Shown: positions 11,297 through 22,316, counted from the stretch's first letter. The stretch is 64,000 bases of DNA from Ypsolopha sequella (GCA_934047225.1 OW203998.1:19235280-19299279), one strand, 5' to 3'. Translations and numbers: made by a program. The notes: a model not told the origin generated them from the sequence alone.

Positions 11297-12183
11297 TATA
11301 AATATTAAAAATAATGAGACAACCTTTTAGGGGTGTTTTCAAATTAACTGACGACCTCTTAAATGTGTTAGCGCCACGATCTTGATTTTTATGAACCTTT
11401 TTAATTCTATCTTGCAGATTAACTATTTAACATTATTATTTCATTACATAATAGTTATTTGTTTGCGATGGACATAACGTGTTTACTTTTTAAAACAAAA
11501 AAAAATTCTTACCTATATAATATATATCTATATAAATAAAAATGAATTGCTGTTCGTTAGTCTCGCTAAAACCGATTTGGCTAATTTTAGTCTTGAAATA
11601 TTTGTGGAAGTCCAGGAAAGGTTTAAGCGATGAGAAAATGTGGAAAAATTGCGAGGAAAATACTAAAATCGACAATTTTATTTTCCCATACAAACTGTTC
11701 TTACCTGTCAAACATTTGATGTTCGCCCCGTCGCGTCGTCGGTTCGGTATTTTAGGAATAAAAACATGTAGATCTAGATTAAATAAGGGTTTGGAATCGA
11801 CAACATATATCCATAATAGTCTGATTATCGCGTATTTATATTTAAAACATGTAAAATAATGACACTATAATGACACTTGGTTGTTGTGTTGGGTGCGTTC
11901 AGAAATATACTTTGAAACAGTAAAGTTCGCTATACGATCTGAAATTGGGTACTTCCCTAAAAATCAAATCAGCGACTCTTTATCAAATGTCAAAACGCCC
12001 CGATACTATGAAATTTGTATGAAGATTTACATTATGACGGCACAGTTTTCTGTGATCAAACTGCTTCCTTTTTTCTTAGTTTTTAGCAATTATAAAATTG
12101 TCAAACCCTCAAAAAAATCCTGATTGAAATTATCACCTGAAAAAAGATTCAAAACTTGCTTTGTCATTCTGATACTGCTTACA

Positions 12184-13035
12184 ATGCCGAGGAGAAAACG
12201 ACCTTAAATAGGTCGTCGTAGTCGATCGAATGTGCGACGAGCTACCTCACGCGCTAATCGCACTGATGACCAGCGAGAGACTGATAATGATAACAGTCGC
12301 ATTGGTTTGGCAGATTTGCATTCTAGAGTGAATTACAATGAAGTGGATAATAGGCATAGAATGGAACGAGTTCGGGCACATCGATCACAACAGCAGCGAG
12401 CACGGGAAAATGAAATTTGATCGATTCCGCAGACGCAATGTTCCTGTGAACCTGGCACGAGGAGCATTCTCCTACGATCAAGAAATAGATTATAGTGCCG
12501 ACAAATCTGTAACTATTGGGGAAATGTCAATCATTTGTCAACATTGTAAAGCTTTACAGCTAAATTTTAAGCTAAATACAGCGGTGAATTTGCAGGATTA
12601 TGTTGTGCTGGTGGTAAAGTAAAATTGCCACAATTAGTCCCACCACCTGATCCATTAGACTCATTAGTTTTTGGAATGGTTAATTAATTGATTACAGGTG
12701 CTGAAACCAACAAAAAAGTCAGTGCTATGAATTTTTATTCAAACAGAATCCGTGAAGGTGAAGTAAATCACATTTTGATGTGTCAACGGCTTTTTCATCA
12801 GTTTACAGTTGACATGTATATCAAAATTGAGACTGAACGATTGACGTACATCCGTCTAAACTAACAGCAGCTTCGATCTGAAGAGTACATTCATCTTCGC
12901 GATGCTATTAATGCCGATGGCAATGCAAACAATGTGGGAAAAATGACAATTTTGCCGGCCACTTACATTGGAAGGCCGCGCCACCACGGTGTCGTGCATT
13001 TGGTTATATTTGTTGATATGTCTGAAATAATATTC
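12184..13035 (+). pseudogene. Helitron Rep N-terminal fragment, broken
   Basis: The frame starts at ATG with MPRRKRP*IGRRSRS, the usual opening of insect Helitron Rep proteins, with one early stop. It continues as an Arg/Asn/Gln-rich segment (...ERVRAHRSQQQRARENE). Another frame carries FSYDQEIDYSADKSVTIG then MSIICQHCKALQLNF, and a third GLCCAGGKVKLPQL then PPPDPLDSLVFG. After an internal deletion comes CQRLFHQFTVDMYIKIETER, then LTYIRLN*QQLRSEEYIHLR, then DAINADGNANNVGKMTILPA. These are Helitron-like N-terminal (Rep upstream) motifs in the right order. The HUH Rep catalytic motifs and the helicase are absent. Similarity stops after the TYIGRPRH motif near 12985. Function is lost through at least two stops, two frameshifts and a deletion. 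The family call is from remembered consensus. Confidence 0.85.
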
Positions 13036-13149
13036 AATATGATACAATTCAAATATTTTTTATTAAAGATATATAAATCAACCTTTACGGTAGGAACCAT
13101 ATTTTCTAAAATTTCCGCGATTGACACCTGAATCGGCAACATATCAATT

Positions 13150-13633
13150 AATCTAACAGCAAATGCGAACCATGCTTGCTAAAAATGTCTTGACTTGCCT
13201 CGCCAGGACTTGACGGCGTGGCGGAAGGCCTCGGTGACTCGGACAAATCTGGTAGAACCAGAATATTGCCGATGTTGTGCTCATGACTTTCTTAAATCTC
13301 ATCCAAATCCTTTAGTTCATCGGCAGTTAAATTAAGTTCTGAAAATGTTATTCCTTCAGATGATGACACAGACGATGATGATGGCATTGTTGAGACGAAC
13401 TTCGGTTTTAATAACAGTTGTTGTTTCACTCGATTTTTTTGTTCCTTAGCCCTATTAATTCGTATTATTCGGCTCAAATTGTGACCGCACTTTATACAAA
13501 ACTTGAAGGTATCAGCGGTTACTGTGAAACATTCGTCGCATCTTTACAATTTGTTTGTGCAACTAGGACAGGTACTTCTGTTGTTCTGCCGTTCTATCCA
13601 CTTTTTACAAAAGGGACAATGCGTTGTTAAAAG
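13150..13633 (-). pseudogene. Double zinc-ribbon-like protein fragment inside Helitron
   Basis: The minus-strand frame runs from about 13633. It reads THCPFCKKWIE...STCPSCTNKL, a stop (13544-13542), then RCDECFTV...FKFCIKCGHNL, so there are four CxxC pairs spaced as two zinc ribbons. A basic linker follows (RINRAKEQKNRVKQQ). Then comes an acidic, Ser-rich C-terminus ending TADELKDLDEI and a stop at 13294-13292. The same frame stays open past that stop through SESPRPSATPSSPGE for about 45 more codons, suggesting the second stop is also secondary. I do not recognise the protein. It lies opposite to Rep and within the Helitron ends, so it may be a captured host sequence or an accessory gene of this Helitron lineage. 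Broken by two stops; no start codon is identified. Confidence 0.6.
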
Positions 13634-14319
13634 TTAACTATAACTTCTGAAAAATAGTTTTGAAATATCAATTATATTTTCTTGGAAAGTTCGGTGACAG
13701 TGACACTGACAGTCAGTGTTGGCAGGTTACTATTACGTTTAGTAATTTGGCGTAAACGATACAGACAAAAAAAATAGGCTGGTAACTTATTTGTTAATAT
13801 AAGTGTCTATAATCTAATATAATTTCTCATGCAAAATAATTATGAACATTAAGCTGAACATGTGTGCGTGATTTGCCCACTCTTTCCGCCCACTATGGAG
13901 CCGATACTTAGACTATCTGATGATGCCTTTATAAAGCTGCCGGCTCTGGAATACATACATATGGTTTAAATTAATATGGTTTATATTAAGAGGTAAGTGA
14001 TACGAAGTTCACCGGGTCAGCTAGTATTTTATAAAACATTAAATCAAATACGTAGCCAGAAGACTTGGTCCAATATATTGTTTTATTTGATTTTTCTCTA
14101 CCTTACTCCAAACACGGACGTTAAAATATTCCGGACAGAGTTTCGCTATCAAACAACTGAAGCACCCCTAGTAAGCCAACCCGCTTGTTCGCACGAGCCC
14201 GGGAACACACACATTCACATCATAGTAAGACAATTTCCATTGTTAGTCCACACACTTACAAACCGCCGCCATTGCTATCAGTATTTACTTAGTTGCGACT
14301 CTGTCCGCCTTGTTTTAAC

Positions 14320-14440
14320 AGACTTCAAAAAAGGAGGAGGTTCTCAATTCGACTGTATTTTTTTTTGGCGTTGTTACTCCATAACTCCGTCATTTCTGAA
14401 CCGATTTGAATAATTCTTTTTTTTACGTTCTTGACTTCAC
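14320..14440 (+). repeat. Lepidopteran-type short repeat ('GACTTCAAAAAAGGAGGAGG')
   Basis: The core GACTTCAAAAAAGGAGGAGG is followed by TTCTCAATTCGACTG, poly(T), then TTACTCCATAACTCCGTCAT. A diverged copy is at 16276-16520. I recall this type as very common in moth and butterfly genomes, but I cannot assign a class. Confidence 0.5.
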
Positions 14441-14595
14441 AGTAGTCCATATTTCATTTCCATCCCAATTAAATTTACGTTCCTACCCACACTACATATT
14501 AATATGTTCCTGCCTAATACGAGTAAGTATATTAGTTGAAACTTTCTTATTCGATTGTCAGTGTAAAATTTAGCATTTTAATAAAGACGGTGGTA

Positions 14596-15055
14596 TAACC
14601 CGGCGCAATAAAGAAAGGAATCTTAGATGGCGCCCATCATCATCCCCTCTCACTCACACAGTATATCTGTTTTCAGTCGCACACCTGCGTACTGCATGCA
14701 AAAAAAATAGTCTGGATCCTGGTCTCCACGCGTCTAGTTTCCCAACACATTGTTACTTGTTTCTTGTTAAATTTCACTCGTTCTTGTTGTTTCTTGACTG
14801 TTGTTTTTGTTGATCAAAAAAATTTTTTTTTCTTATTTCGCCAGTGGTTTCAGTACACATTGTTCCTGATCACTAACCGAGTCTGCAGTATGAATTCTGG
14901 CGGTTGATTAAATTTTACCTTGTATATTAAAATAGACCAAAAATATTACAAAAGAAATATTAAAGAAACAACTTTTATACTGTCTGTATCACTGAGCAAT
15001 AAAATCACAGGTACATGCCGCCATTTTAGATTCCTTTCTTTAATGCTCCGGGTTA
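14596..15055. mobile_element. TIR element with TA duplication (MITE)
   Basis: The termini are TAACCCGGCGCAATAAAGAA and the inverted TTCTTTAATGCTCCGGGTTA, with arms of about 38 bp running into GGAATCTTAGATGGCG. TA lies on both sides (14594-14595, 15056-15057). Length is 460 bp with no coding. One arm of family V (14870-14935) is nested inside. TA duplication suggests a Tc1/mariner origin. Confidence 0.75.
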
Positions 15056-15315
15056 TAGTAGAGTAGGTCTATTAAATGAAGGTGTCTCTATCAATGACAG
15101 CCCTCACACGTACATTTTAAACAAGCTTCTAGGATTATATTTCAAGTTACCCCTGTTTAATAGCGAAATTTTAGAAATTGATTACGAGAGTGATATTAAT
15201 AAATCATAATAGTAACTAGTTTATGAAACTGGCACATATAGAGGTGATTAAGACTGTACCTGAGCCTAGAGCATGACCAACCCCAGGCTATCTAAGATTC
15301 GTTTGAAGAAATTCG
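15056..15315. other. Intergenic, no supported feature
   Basis: AT-rich sequence; nothing recognised. Confidence 0.4.
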
Positions 15316-15755
15316 GACTCTCCTTGTATTGAAAAAAATGTATTTGATTTATTAATCTTTTCTCTAGGGATCTTACGTATAAACAATGTACTAAGATTTA
15401 TACTTTTGTCAAAAAAAAAATGTTTGCACCCTCTATTTCTTTGGTTTTCAAACGTTCGCTTCAAGAACGCGGTTAAAAAATCAACTTTATTTTTCTTTCA
15501 TAAAATAGGTAATAGAAATATGAAGGTATATCACCTAAATTCAATATTTTTTTCCTTACAAAATATTTCAGTATTAGCTAAAAACACACCAATTTGTTGT
15601 TTCGCTCCGTGATCACTAGTATTACGCGTCCAAGAAAAAGAGGCCAAAGAGCCAACATATAATCGCCTCTATAAAAAGCAAATAAAGTCTTTGCCATTAG
15701 ACTTGTTGTGCTGGACGGGTAATGAAAAAAGTTGCTTGGGTATGCTATCCACTTG
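15316..15755 (-). repeat. Dispersed ~0.5-kb repeat family 1, copy 4
   Basis: Minus-strand copy of the 8227-8737 repeat, with the 'CTAATACTGAAATATTTTGT' and 'GGCCTCTTTTTCTTGGACGC' blocks. An open minus-strand frame (15578-15880) reads through this repeat and is shared in part with the copy at 5104-5358, so it is not a gene. Confidence 0.75.
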
Positions 15756-16275
15756 AAACACGAGTATGAGTTTAAAAAACGAGCCATAACCAAAATAATG
15801 AAAACTATGTCCTTAAATGGCGTTAAACTGTGAAAATAAATTTTAAAAAATCTTGTAGAAATTAAAGTATGGGAATTCATACCGCTTCTTTACTGCGGCA
15901 AGCAATCTCTTGTCATGATCGCCATTTTGATGAAAAGACAGATCTTTGCAACTGCACGGTAATATTTCTTTGCGATAGTAGTTCACATAGACTTAGAATA
16001 CACTATCCTAAGTCTATGGTCGTTCAGTATGATGATGGTTGTATTTAATGTTTCTTAATGTATTTAATGTTTAAAGTTCCATTAACTATCATTTACGATC
16101 CTGACTTACTTAAATTAAAATTGTACCGTATTGTTTGTATTCACGAACAAATATGAATAAGGTTTAGTTTCATCTTTTTAATTTATTTCTTGTAAGTTTG
16201 TAACATAATATTGCTTATACCCCAAAGGTTATTGTATTTTGAGCGATATCTTGAGTGATTTTCTTTTTATTTAAA
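15756..16275. other. Intergenic with a short repeat
   Basis: The 'GTGAAAACTATGTCCT(T)AAATGGCG' block (15795-15870 region) recurs at 24665-24740. Otherwise nothing is recognised. Confidence 0.35.
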
Positions 16276-16520
16276 CGGCTTCAAAAAAGGAGAAGGGTGC
16301 TTAATCCGCCTGTATTTTTTTTTTTTTGGTATTTTACTCATAACTATGTAATTTCTTAAGCGATGCAAATGATATTTTTTTGTTTGAAAGCGTGTGCCTC
16401 CAGATAGGTTCCTTTTTAATTTAATCATGATCTGATGAAGGTCTTCAAAAGTGGGTATTGGTTTTTTAAAAAGTCTTTTCGGAAGTGACGTTCAAGCTCT
16501 GAGCATGCCCAAGTATCCCC
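16276..16520 (+). repeat. Second, diverged 'GACTTCAAAAAAGGAG' repeat
   Basis: GGCTTCAAAAAAGGAGAAGG, poly(T), ATTTTACTCATAACTATG: the same block order as 14320-14440, with a longer tail including GATCTGATGAAGGTCTTCAA. Confidence 0.45.
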
Positions 16521-16764
16521 TTGAAATGAAATAAATGTATTAATGTTATGTAGATATATCAGATACACTTAATTACAGGTCGGTTTTAATGTAATATAAT
16601 AAAATTATCTATGTCTATTATAGTCTTATATAATAAATAATAATATAGGGAAATATACAGGGAAATAATAAAGGTTAGATTTATTTAAAATGAATAAAAA
16701 AATACACTTAAATAAAATGAAAAATAAAGGAATAAGGAATAAATAATATGATAAATATATGGCT

Positions 16765-17505
16765 TCAAAATAGTAACCGACTTCAAATGTAACAGCAACC
16801 ATTCACTAAAAAAACAGACTTTTAAATAATTACGCACTGACCGATGGTATCGAAGTAACACTTTTGCCGACTTCTTTCTTCCTAAAACATACGTTATTTC
16901 GAAGTTGGGGCATTCCTTGTGATATAGCAACACAAAAACCAATATGATAGCGCCGATTTCTTAAAAGGCTATGCGAATTTTATTTTTATCACTTGGAGTG
17001 CCAAGCGAAAAATCGCGCAGTGCGAGTGGAGCGGATTCAGGGCAAAAGGGAAAAAGTTGCTTTTATATTTGTATTGAAAAAACTAAACTAGCTAGTAAAA
17101 TTTCCAAAATCAAAAATCTAGATATTGTTGAAACCCATCTAATAAAATATGTTTGAGTTCTTTACATGGCTGGCTGGGAAAAAGTGTGTTAGAAGACTTC
17201 ATTTCAACAATTATTTTTATCAAAGAAAGTTTATCCAAACATGTTTTTCAAAATCAAATCCTTAGATTATATAGTCAAAATGCATAAACCAGAAACTGAT
17301 TATAATTTTCCTTGTATTTCATGAGATACACAGAAAAGAAACGCCCGTATTTTTTTTTCGAATATTACTAAGAACATTAGTTTTAAGACGAAAGAAGTCG
17401 GCAAAGTGTTATTTCGGTACCATCGTGGCATCGGACAGCATAACATTATTAAGTGAATATCCACATATCTATCTGCTATTACATTTGAAGTCGGTAACTT
17501 ACTAT
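16765..17505. repeat. Element bounded by ~120-bp inverted repeats
   Basis: The left arm reads GTAACCGACTTCAAATGTAA... through GATGGTATCGAAGTAACACT and GCCGACTTCTTTC (to about 16885). The right arm (about 17385-17505) is the inverted form, GAAAGAAGTCGGCAAAGTGT... TTACATTTGAAGTCGGTAAC. Homology may extend further. The middle has no recognised gene; a 61-codon plus frame (16971-17156) has no motif. No target duplication was found. Confidence 0.55.
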
Positions 17506-18331
17506 TTTTTTTGTAAACGGTAAAAGGTAAAATCGGACAATATTGAAAATTTTCGAATGAAACAAAAACCGTAAAATCTAAATGATCTGTCTCATCTAAC
17601 ACATCAATTTATTTACCTTATATTATAATTTGTAGGAAACGTGAGAGTTTAAAGTTATATACATAAATTTATTTTTACATATTTTCCCTAATTGCATTTT
17701 GAGAAAAGTGCGCGCTCGTAGAAAAAGAAGCATGCGTGCGTAGAAGTAAGCATGTTTTTCCTGGGGTGGACACACAAGGGGGCACAAACACGGCATTTTG
17801 TTTATGTTCACTTACTCTGTGACTTACCGTCACCAGGATTTCTGGGGGATGAAATCACATCACTAGCTTATCAGGAGGGGTGTGCGCCCATGGATAATAA
17901 TAAGTATAATAGATATCCTTTGCCTCAAATTTCTATGTTTGATCTTAAGTAAGAAACGAAACTATAAAGGTTTCCGTTCTCGATGGAACTCTACCGAAGC
18001 AATAGCGCGATGTCGAATGAGACATTAGTCAATGTCTACAAGGAATGTTTACAAGACTCATAGTAGCTTTTCCAAAGAGAAATATCGAGGGCGAACCTGA
18101 CTGCAGCTCTGTGAGGAGAGAAATAACCGTTTAACGGACTATTACAAAGAGATTCTGGATTTATTGCGTTTGTATGTTTGTTCGCTTGTGTTGAGAAACT
18201 ATAGCGGATGCCCCACGGCGTTGCTCGTATGAATCCCGTTTGTCCATATCCCGTGGGAAATTCGAAAAATCTCGTCTTACTCCTAGTCCGCATTATAAAG
18301 GGAACCTCTACGCAAAATTTCATCTCTGTAA
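17506..18331. other. Intergenic, no supported feature
   Basis: Moderately less AT-rich than its surroundings, but no frame here has a recognisable domain. Confidence 0.35.
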
Positions 18332-18637
18332 GGGGTCGTTCATTAATCACGTGAGGTTCAAAAGAGGGGGAGGGGGTTAGGAAAAATCACCAAATATCAC
18401 TATGGGGGAGGGGGGGTGTAGTAAAATATCACGTGTATTTATTTTTTCTTTGAACGCGCAATTTTAAACCGAAAAATAAAATAAATATTTTTTTAATAGG
18501 TATACTTTGTACCAAAAAAATACACGTGATTTTGAGTAGGGGGGGAGAGGTAGTCTAAAACCTCACCACGTATCACCATGGGGGAGAGGGGAGTTAAAGA
18601 GTTGCTAAAAAACATCACGTGATTAATGGACGGCCCC
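18332..18637. repeat. MITE with GGGGYCGTYCATTAATCACG termini
   Basis: The left end is GGGGTCGTTCATTAATCACG-TGA and the right end is the inverted form TCACGTGATTAATGGACGGCCCC. The inside is G-run-rich ('GGGGGAGGGGG') with two internal CACGTG-type motifs and an imperfectly mirrored centre. Short elements ending GGGGCCGTCCAT... are widespread in insects. No clear target duplication is visible. Confidence 0.7.
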
Positions 18638-18805
18638 AAGTCCAAGGGTTTAAGCTGAGCGTTGATGAGTCATTGAGTGAGTCAGGACTTCTTTATATAT
18701 ATTATGATTACAACTGTATGTAGATAAAACTCTGTATTGTTGAAATTAAAACTTTCTTATGCGCCTTGAGCGGTTTTGGTAGAGAAAAATCCTTGGACGA
18801 ATAAA

Positions 18806-19055
18806 CGGAAGAACTATGTATGTCTTATGGTCTCGGACTCGACCATTTTACTCGGAAACTCCCCCAAAGTTATTCGGGGGAGAGTAAGAGTTCAACTCTC
18901 AAACAGGCATACAACCGTGGGCTCTCTAGTCTGGGACTGATTGATGGCGGTATATCGATCTCCAATTGTCGGACTTTATATAAAACAGACTGGTGACGGG
19001 CAGAGCGCCACTGGTGCGAGGGTTACAACACCGCGCTCACCAACCAGTATGAATG
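18806..19055 (+). repeat. Dispersed repeat, inverted partner of 30939-31190
   Basis: Shared blocks: ACTCGGAAACTCCCCCAAAG / TTATTCGGGGGAGAGTAAGA, CAGACTGGTGACGGGCAGAG and CACCGCGCTCACCAACC. It is far more GC-rich than its surroundings and may be an eroded piece of a LINE. An open frame in it reads TGARVTTPRSPTS, against TGARIPAPRSPTRLPSL in the partner. Confidence 0.6.
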
Positions 19056-19634
19056 CAAAGTTCGTAACAGACGGACGAACATACAGTGATATTTGTTCCT
19101 TGGTTAGGCAATATGTAAAAGTTTTACAGTCCCTATATACGAAAAAACCCTCAGTGCGAAAGAGACGGATTCGTGGAAAAGTAGCAAAAATTCGGATTTT
19201 TATTAATATAAAATGTACTAAAGTTGCTATCAAAATTTCGTTTAACCAGCCCCCCTATTCTGTATCTTTGGTTGCCAACCTATCATCAAAAACATAGATA
19301 AAAACTGAACTTTCAAAATTGCCTTTAGAGGGTATTGAACTATTTACGAACTATTTCGTCACTTCAAGTCCGAACATATCCTTAGGCAATCGGAATTTGA
19401 TAGTATAAGTATGTTTTTGATGACAGGCACCCAGTCCATTTGGCAACTAGAGATACATAATAGGCCCGCAGGTCCTAGATACCGTTAAAACCCATCTAAT
19501 AAAATATAATTGCAGTCCATACGTCATTTTAAATTGTCAAACCAGGAGAATTGGTGTCAAAAAGACCTAATTTCAATAAATATTTCTCTCGAGACTAATT
19601 TCTCCAATCCCGTTTCTGTTTAACAGATCCCTAT

Positions 19635-19745
19635 ATACATTATTTACTAATTACTAATTACTAATTTATTACTAATTATTACTATTTATTTTATTACTAA
19701 CTTAATTATCACTAATTACTAATTACTAATACATTATTTACTAAA
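19635..19745. repeat. AT-rich (TTACTAA)n-type simple repeat
   Basis: Irregular tandem units of ATTACTA / TTATTACTA. Unit length varies (7-10 bp), so it is not a clean satellite. Confidence 0.75.
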
Positions 19746-20223
19746 GTAGATATGCAAGTTCTAAGTGTCGATTTTTTTTCCGTAGCGCCTTAAAGTACCA
19801 GAACGAACGGCAAATAATGTTTAAAATTCACACCTTCCAACAATCAGAGCAGCTTATAAGGATTTCAATGAATTATAAACTTATTCATTCGGAAATCCCT
19901 TAATCAAATCTTCGAATCTATCTCCGGATCTAAGACAATGTGTCAGCATAAATTATCTGAAAGACACCGGATCGGGGTGAAGTGACGACGGATAAGTCTC
20001 AGGATTTCCGTCGGAAATTCACGATTCAATCTAATTATACAGCACAGTGATGAATATTTAAATATTTTGAACGATGTTTTGTCCTTGTCTCGGCGTGATA
20101 ATACAGATGAATACCGTAATATGGGGTACATATCTATTATGTATGTATACTGAAACCATATACCTACAGATAGTTTCCATAGTTTAAACGAGCAATATTT
20201 GTATAAACAAAGTGAAATTTAAT
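19746..20223. other. Intergenic, no supported feature
   Basis: AT-rich and nothing is recognised. A 62-codon minus frame at 19943-20131 has no motif. Confidence 0.35.
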
Positions 20224-20514
20224 CAACCACCCGAATTCATACTGAAGACTCGGTTAGTGATCAGGGACAAGGTTCAATGATACTTTTTTCTGAAATCATG
20301 AAAAAAGAATTTTGTACCCGTCTGAACTGAACTAGTTCCAACACAATTCCTAGTATAGGCAGTAGGTACGAGAGCAAACCTTTTTTTTTTGAATTTCACC
20401 TGAATGGTCCTTAAATATCGTCCCTGATCACTACCCAAATCTCCAGTATGAACTCGGGCGACCATTGACTGAAAAAGCTCTTCAAATATGGTTACACCTT
20501 TCTGTTACACCTTG
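20224..20514. repeat. Family V MITE followed by one arm of family X
   Basis: The left arm has GAATTCATACTGAAGACTCG then GTTAGTGATCAGGGAC. The right arm has GTCCCTGATCACTACCC...CCAGTATGAACTCGGGCG (to about 20465). It runs straight into CCATTGACTGAAAAAGCTCT and GGTTACACCTTTCTGTTACA (20462-20514), the right arm of family X. This is a junction between the two families with no intervening DNA. Confidence 0.6.
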
Positions 20515-21395
20515 TATATGTAATCGGGTTCTAGAAAACGGTTCTAAAGATTTCGATGAAATTTACAGTTTAGAGATTTTCGAGGGCAAAAAATGTATCT
20601 ATATTATCTATATAAATCACATCAAGTGATGCACATTGGACTTAGTACTGTGATACGCACACCGTGTACTCGGGATCTCGTAGGGATTTTATTGAATTAT
20701 ATCACGTTGTTATTATTTTGACTTCTTGTATATTTTTCTTTTTTCATTTCATGCAGCCTAATTATCAAATGTATATTAAGGGAGGGGAGCTCTAAATCTC
20801 GTAGAGCACCCGCTTGTTGTATTTCTTCAAAAACTCATGGAGGAATATTTATAGATGGAGAACCACGTTCGCACTAATCGGACTCTCTAAGGAATCTTGC
20901 TCGTGTTTTGTCTGAAAGATCTTTTATACTCGATCTGTATTTATTTTTGGAAAACACGAAATAATTCAGTCAATGCGACGTATGTCGATCCATAAAGGTT
21001 ATCGATTGCCAACTAAACACGAACAAATAGTCCTTTAACCTACCTATAAAACCTAGCCTTACCTAAACCTAACATATTGCCTAGCTGTATGTTACAGTAC
21101 CTATATCTTAAATCCTTCACTATAGGGGCTAATGTAGTACGGCAAGTGTATAGCTACAAGATTGAAAATTTGGCATCATTTTCCACAGATAATGTCTTTG
21201 CCAACAAAGACATTCGATAGTTGTACCGACACAAGCCGACTCAAGGTCGTTGGTGACTACCTGCCCCTTAAATTATCTCGCGATACGCGACACGTTCCGA
21301 ATTCGTTTTCAAGCGAGCGAGTGTCTGTCGTCAGCGGACGCAGTCACTCGGACAATTCGTAACATGTCGCGTATCGATGTACCTAAGTCTATCCA
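20515..21395. other. Intergenic with a fragment of a small MITE family
   Basis: The segment near 21118-21160 (CACTATAGGGGCTAATGTAG) matches, in the reverse orientation, the centre of the small element at 33761-33871. That near 20630-20655 (CACATCAAGTGATGCACATT) matches another part. Otherwise nothing is recognised. Confidence 0.4.
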
Positions 21396-21712
21396 TTTTT
21401 AGGGTTCCGTACCCAAAGGGAAACCAACGCTGTCCGTCTGTCTGTCCGTCTGTATGTCCGTCTTTCTGTCCGTCTGTCCGTCGGTCCGTCTGTCACCAGA
21501 CTGTATCTCATGAACCGTGATAGTTAGACAGTTTAATTTTTCACAGATGATGTATTTCTGTTGCCGTTATAACAACAAATACTAAAAATCAGAATAAAAT
21601 AAATGTTTAAGGGGCTCCCATACAACAGACACGTTTTTCTGCCGTTTTTAATGATAATGGTACGGAATCCTTCGTGCGCGAGTCGGACTCGCACTTGGTC
21701 GGTTTTTTTAAT
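21396..21712 (-). repeat. SINE-like lepidopteran repeat ('GGGTTCCGTACC' type)
   Basis: On the minus strand it begins AAAAAACCGACCAAGTGCGA then GTCCGACTCGCGCACGAAGG. It continues with GGGAGCCCCTTAAACATTT and ends with a GGACAGACGGACAGACAGAC microsatellite and GGGTACGGAACCCTAA. The inverted GGGTTCCGTA at both ends is notable. Other copies are at 24885-25005 and 45962-46652. A tRNA-like B-box resemblance (GGTTCCGTACC) is suggestive only. Confidence 0.7.
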
Positions 21713-21950
21713 AATAAATTCCCTAGACATTTTACTATCTGAGCAGAGCTCGGTCGCCCAAGTACCGTACATTTTTAACTATTAAATTCTTTATTCTTTA
21801 GTGCACACATCCAAACATAATACAAAAACAATTACAGAAAACAGATATGCACATTGGCGAGCTTATCTCTAATAAGATATTTATTCTAGCAAAATCATCT
21901 ACATAGACAAATTACATTTATCAAAGTTTTTTTACTGTTTTATTATATAT

Positions 21951-22221
21951 ACAACGTGTAACAGAAAGGTGTAACTATATTTGAAGAGCTTATTCAGTCA
22001 ATGGTATAGAACAACTTTTACTATGGAACAAAACCTGTATCTCGAAAAAAAATATTTTACATTTTCATAGAAAAATGCAATGCCGCTCGGCTGAAATGTA
22101 TGGAAGGGCAGATTTTTTTTTTTGAGATTTCATGGTTGGCTCCATAGTAAAAGTTGTTCTATACATACCATTGACTGAATAAGCTCTTCAAATATGGTTA
22201 CACCTTTCTGTTACACGTTGT
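21951..22221. repeat. Palindromic MITE, family X, best copy
   Basis: It is 271 bp, flanked by TA. The termini are ACAACGTGTAACAGAAAGGT and its exact inverse. The arms extend through GAAGAGCTTATTCAGTCAAT, GGTATAGAACAACTTTTACT and ATGGAACCAAACC. The centre carries homopolymer A/T runs and GCCGCTCGGCTGAAATG. Nearly the whole element folds on itself. No coding. Confidence 0.85.
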
Positions 22222-22273
22222 ATATACAGATTTTTATGAATGTTATAGTTAAAATTAAATAAAAAATAAAACT

Positions 22274-22316
22274 TTCGATATATATTTCGACCCACTTGGG
22301 GCCGTCGTCAGTCGAA
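22274..22316 (-). ncRNA. Hammerhead-ribozyme-like fold (candidate)
   Basis: The minus-strand RNA reads UUCGA, then CUGACGA, then C, a stem GGCCC-CAAGU-GGGUC, then GAA, then AUAUAUA, then UCGAA. UUCGA and UCGAA pair as stem I. CUGACGA and GAA are the conserved core (CUGANGA...GAA). The short AU/AU pairing is a minimal stem III, with cleavage expected after the UA. The unpaired C before stem II is unusual. Hammerheads with tiny stem III are known in Penelope-like retroelements. An alternative is a plain hairpin from the GUCGAA/UUCGAC pairing. Unproven. Confidence 0.35.

Larger units (their letters stand above)
11527..14024 (+). mobile_element. Helitron, both ends present, decayed
   Basis: The 5' end reads TCTATATAAATAAAAATGAA then TTGCTGTTCGTTAGTCTCGC, which I recognise as the common Helitron 5' terminus of Lepidoptera. 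The 3' end is a hairpin at 13997-14012 (GTGATAC-GAA-GTTCAC with one bulge), then CGGGTCAG, then CTAG at 14021-14024. The element lies between an A (11526) and a T (14025), the usual A^T Helitron target, with no target duplication. Length is 2498 bp. Inside are a broken Rep N-terminal region (12184-13035) and an opposite-strand zinc-ribbon frame (13150-13633). The helicase domain is missing, so it cannot move by itself. Confidence 0.85.

Noticed and set aside
13997..14413. 138-codon ORF
   Set aside because: It begins in the Helitron 3' hairpin and reads into the GACTTCAAAAAAGGAG repeat; no domain.
15578..15880. 100-codon minus ORF matching the one at 5104-5358
   Set aside because: The shared part lies in dispersed repeat family 1. 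The frames differ by indels and lack any domain.
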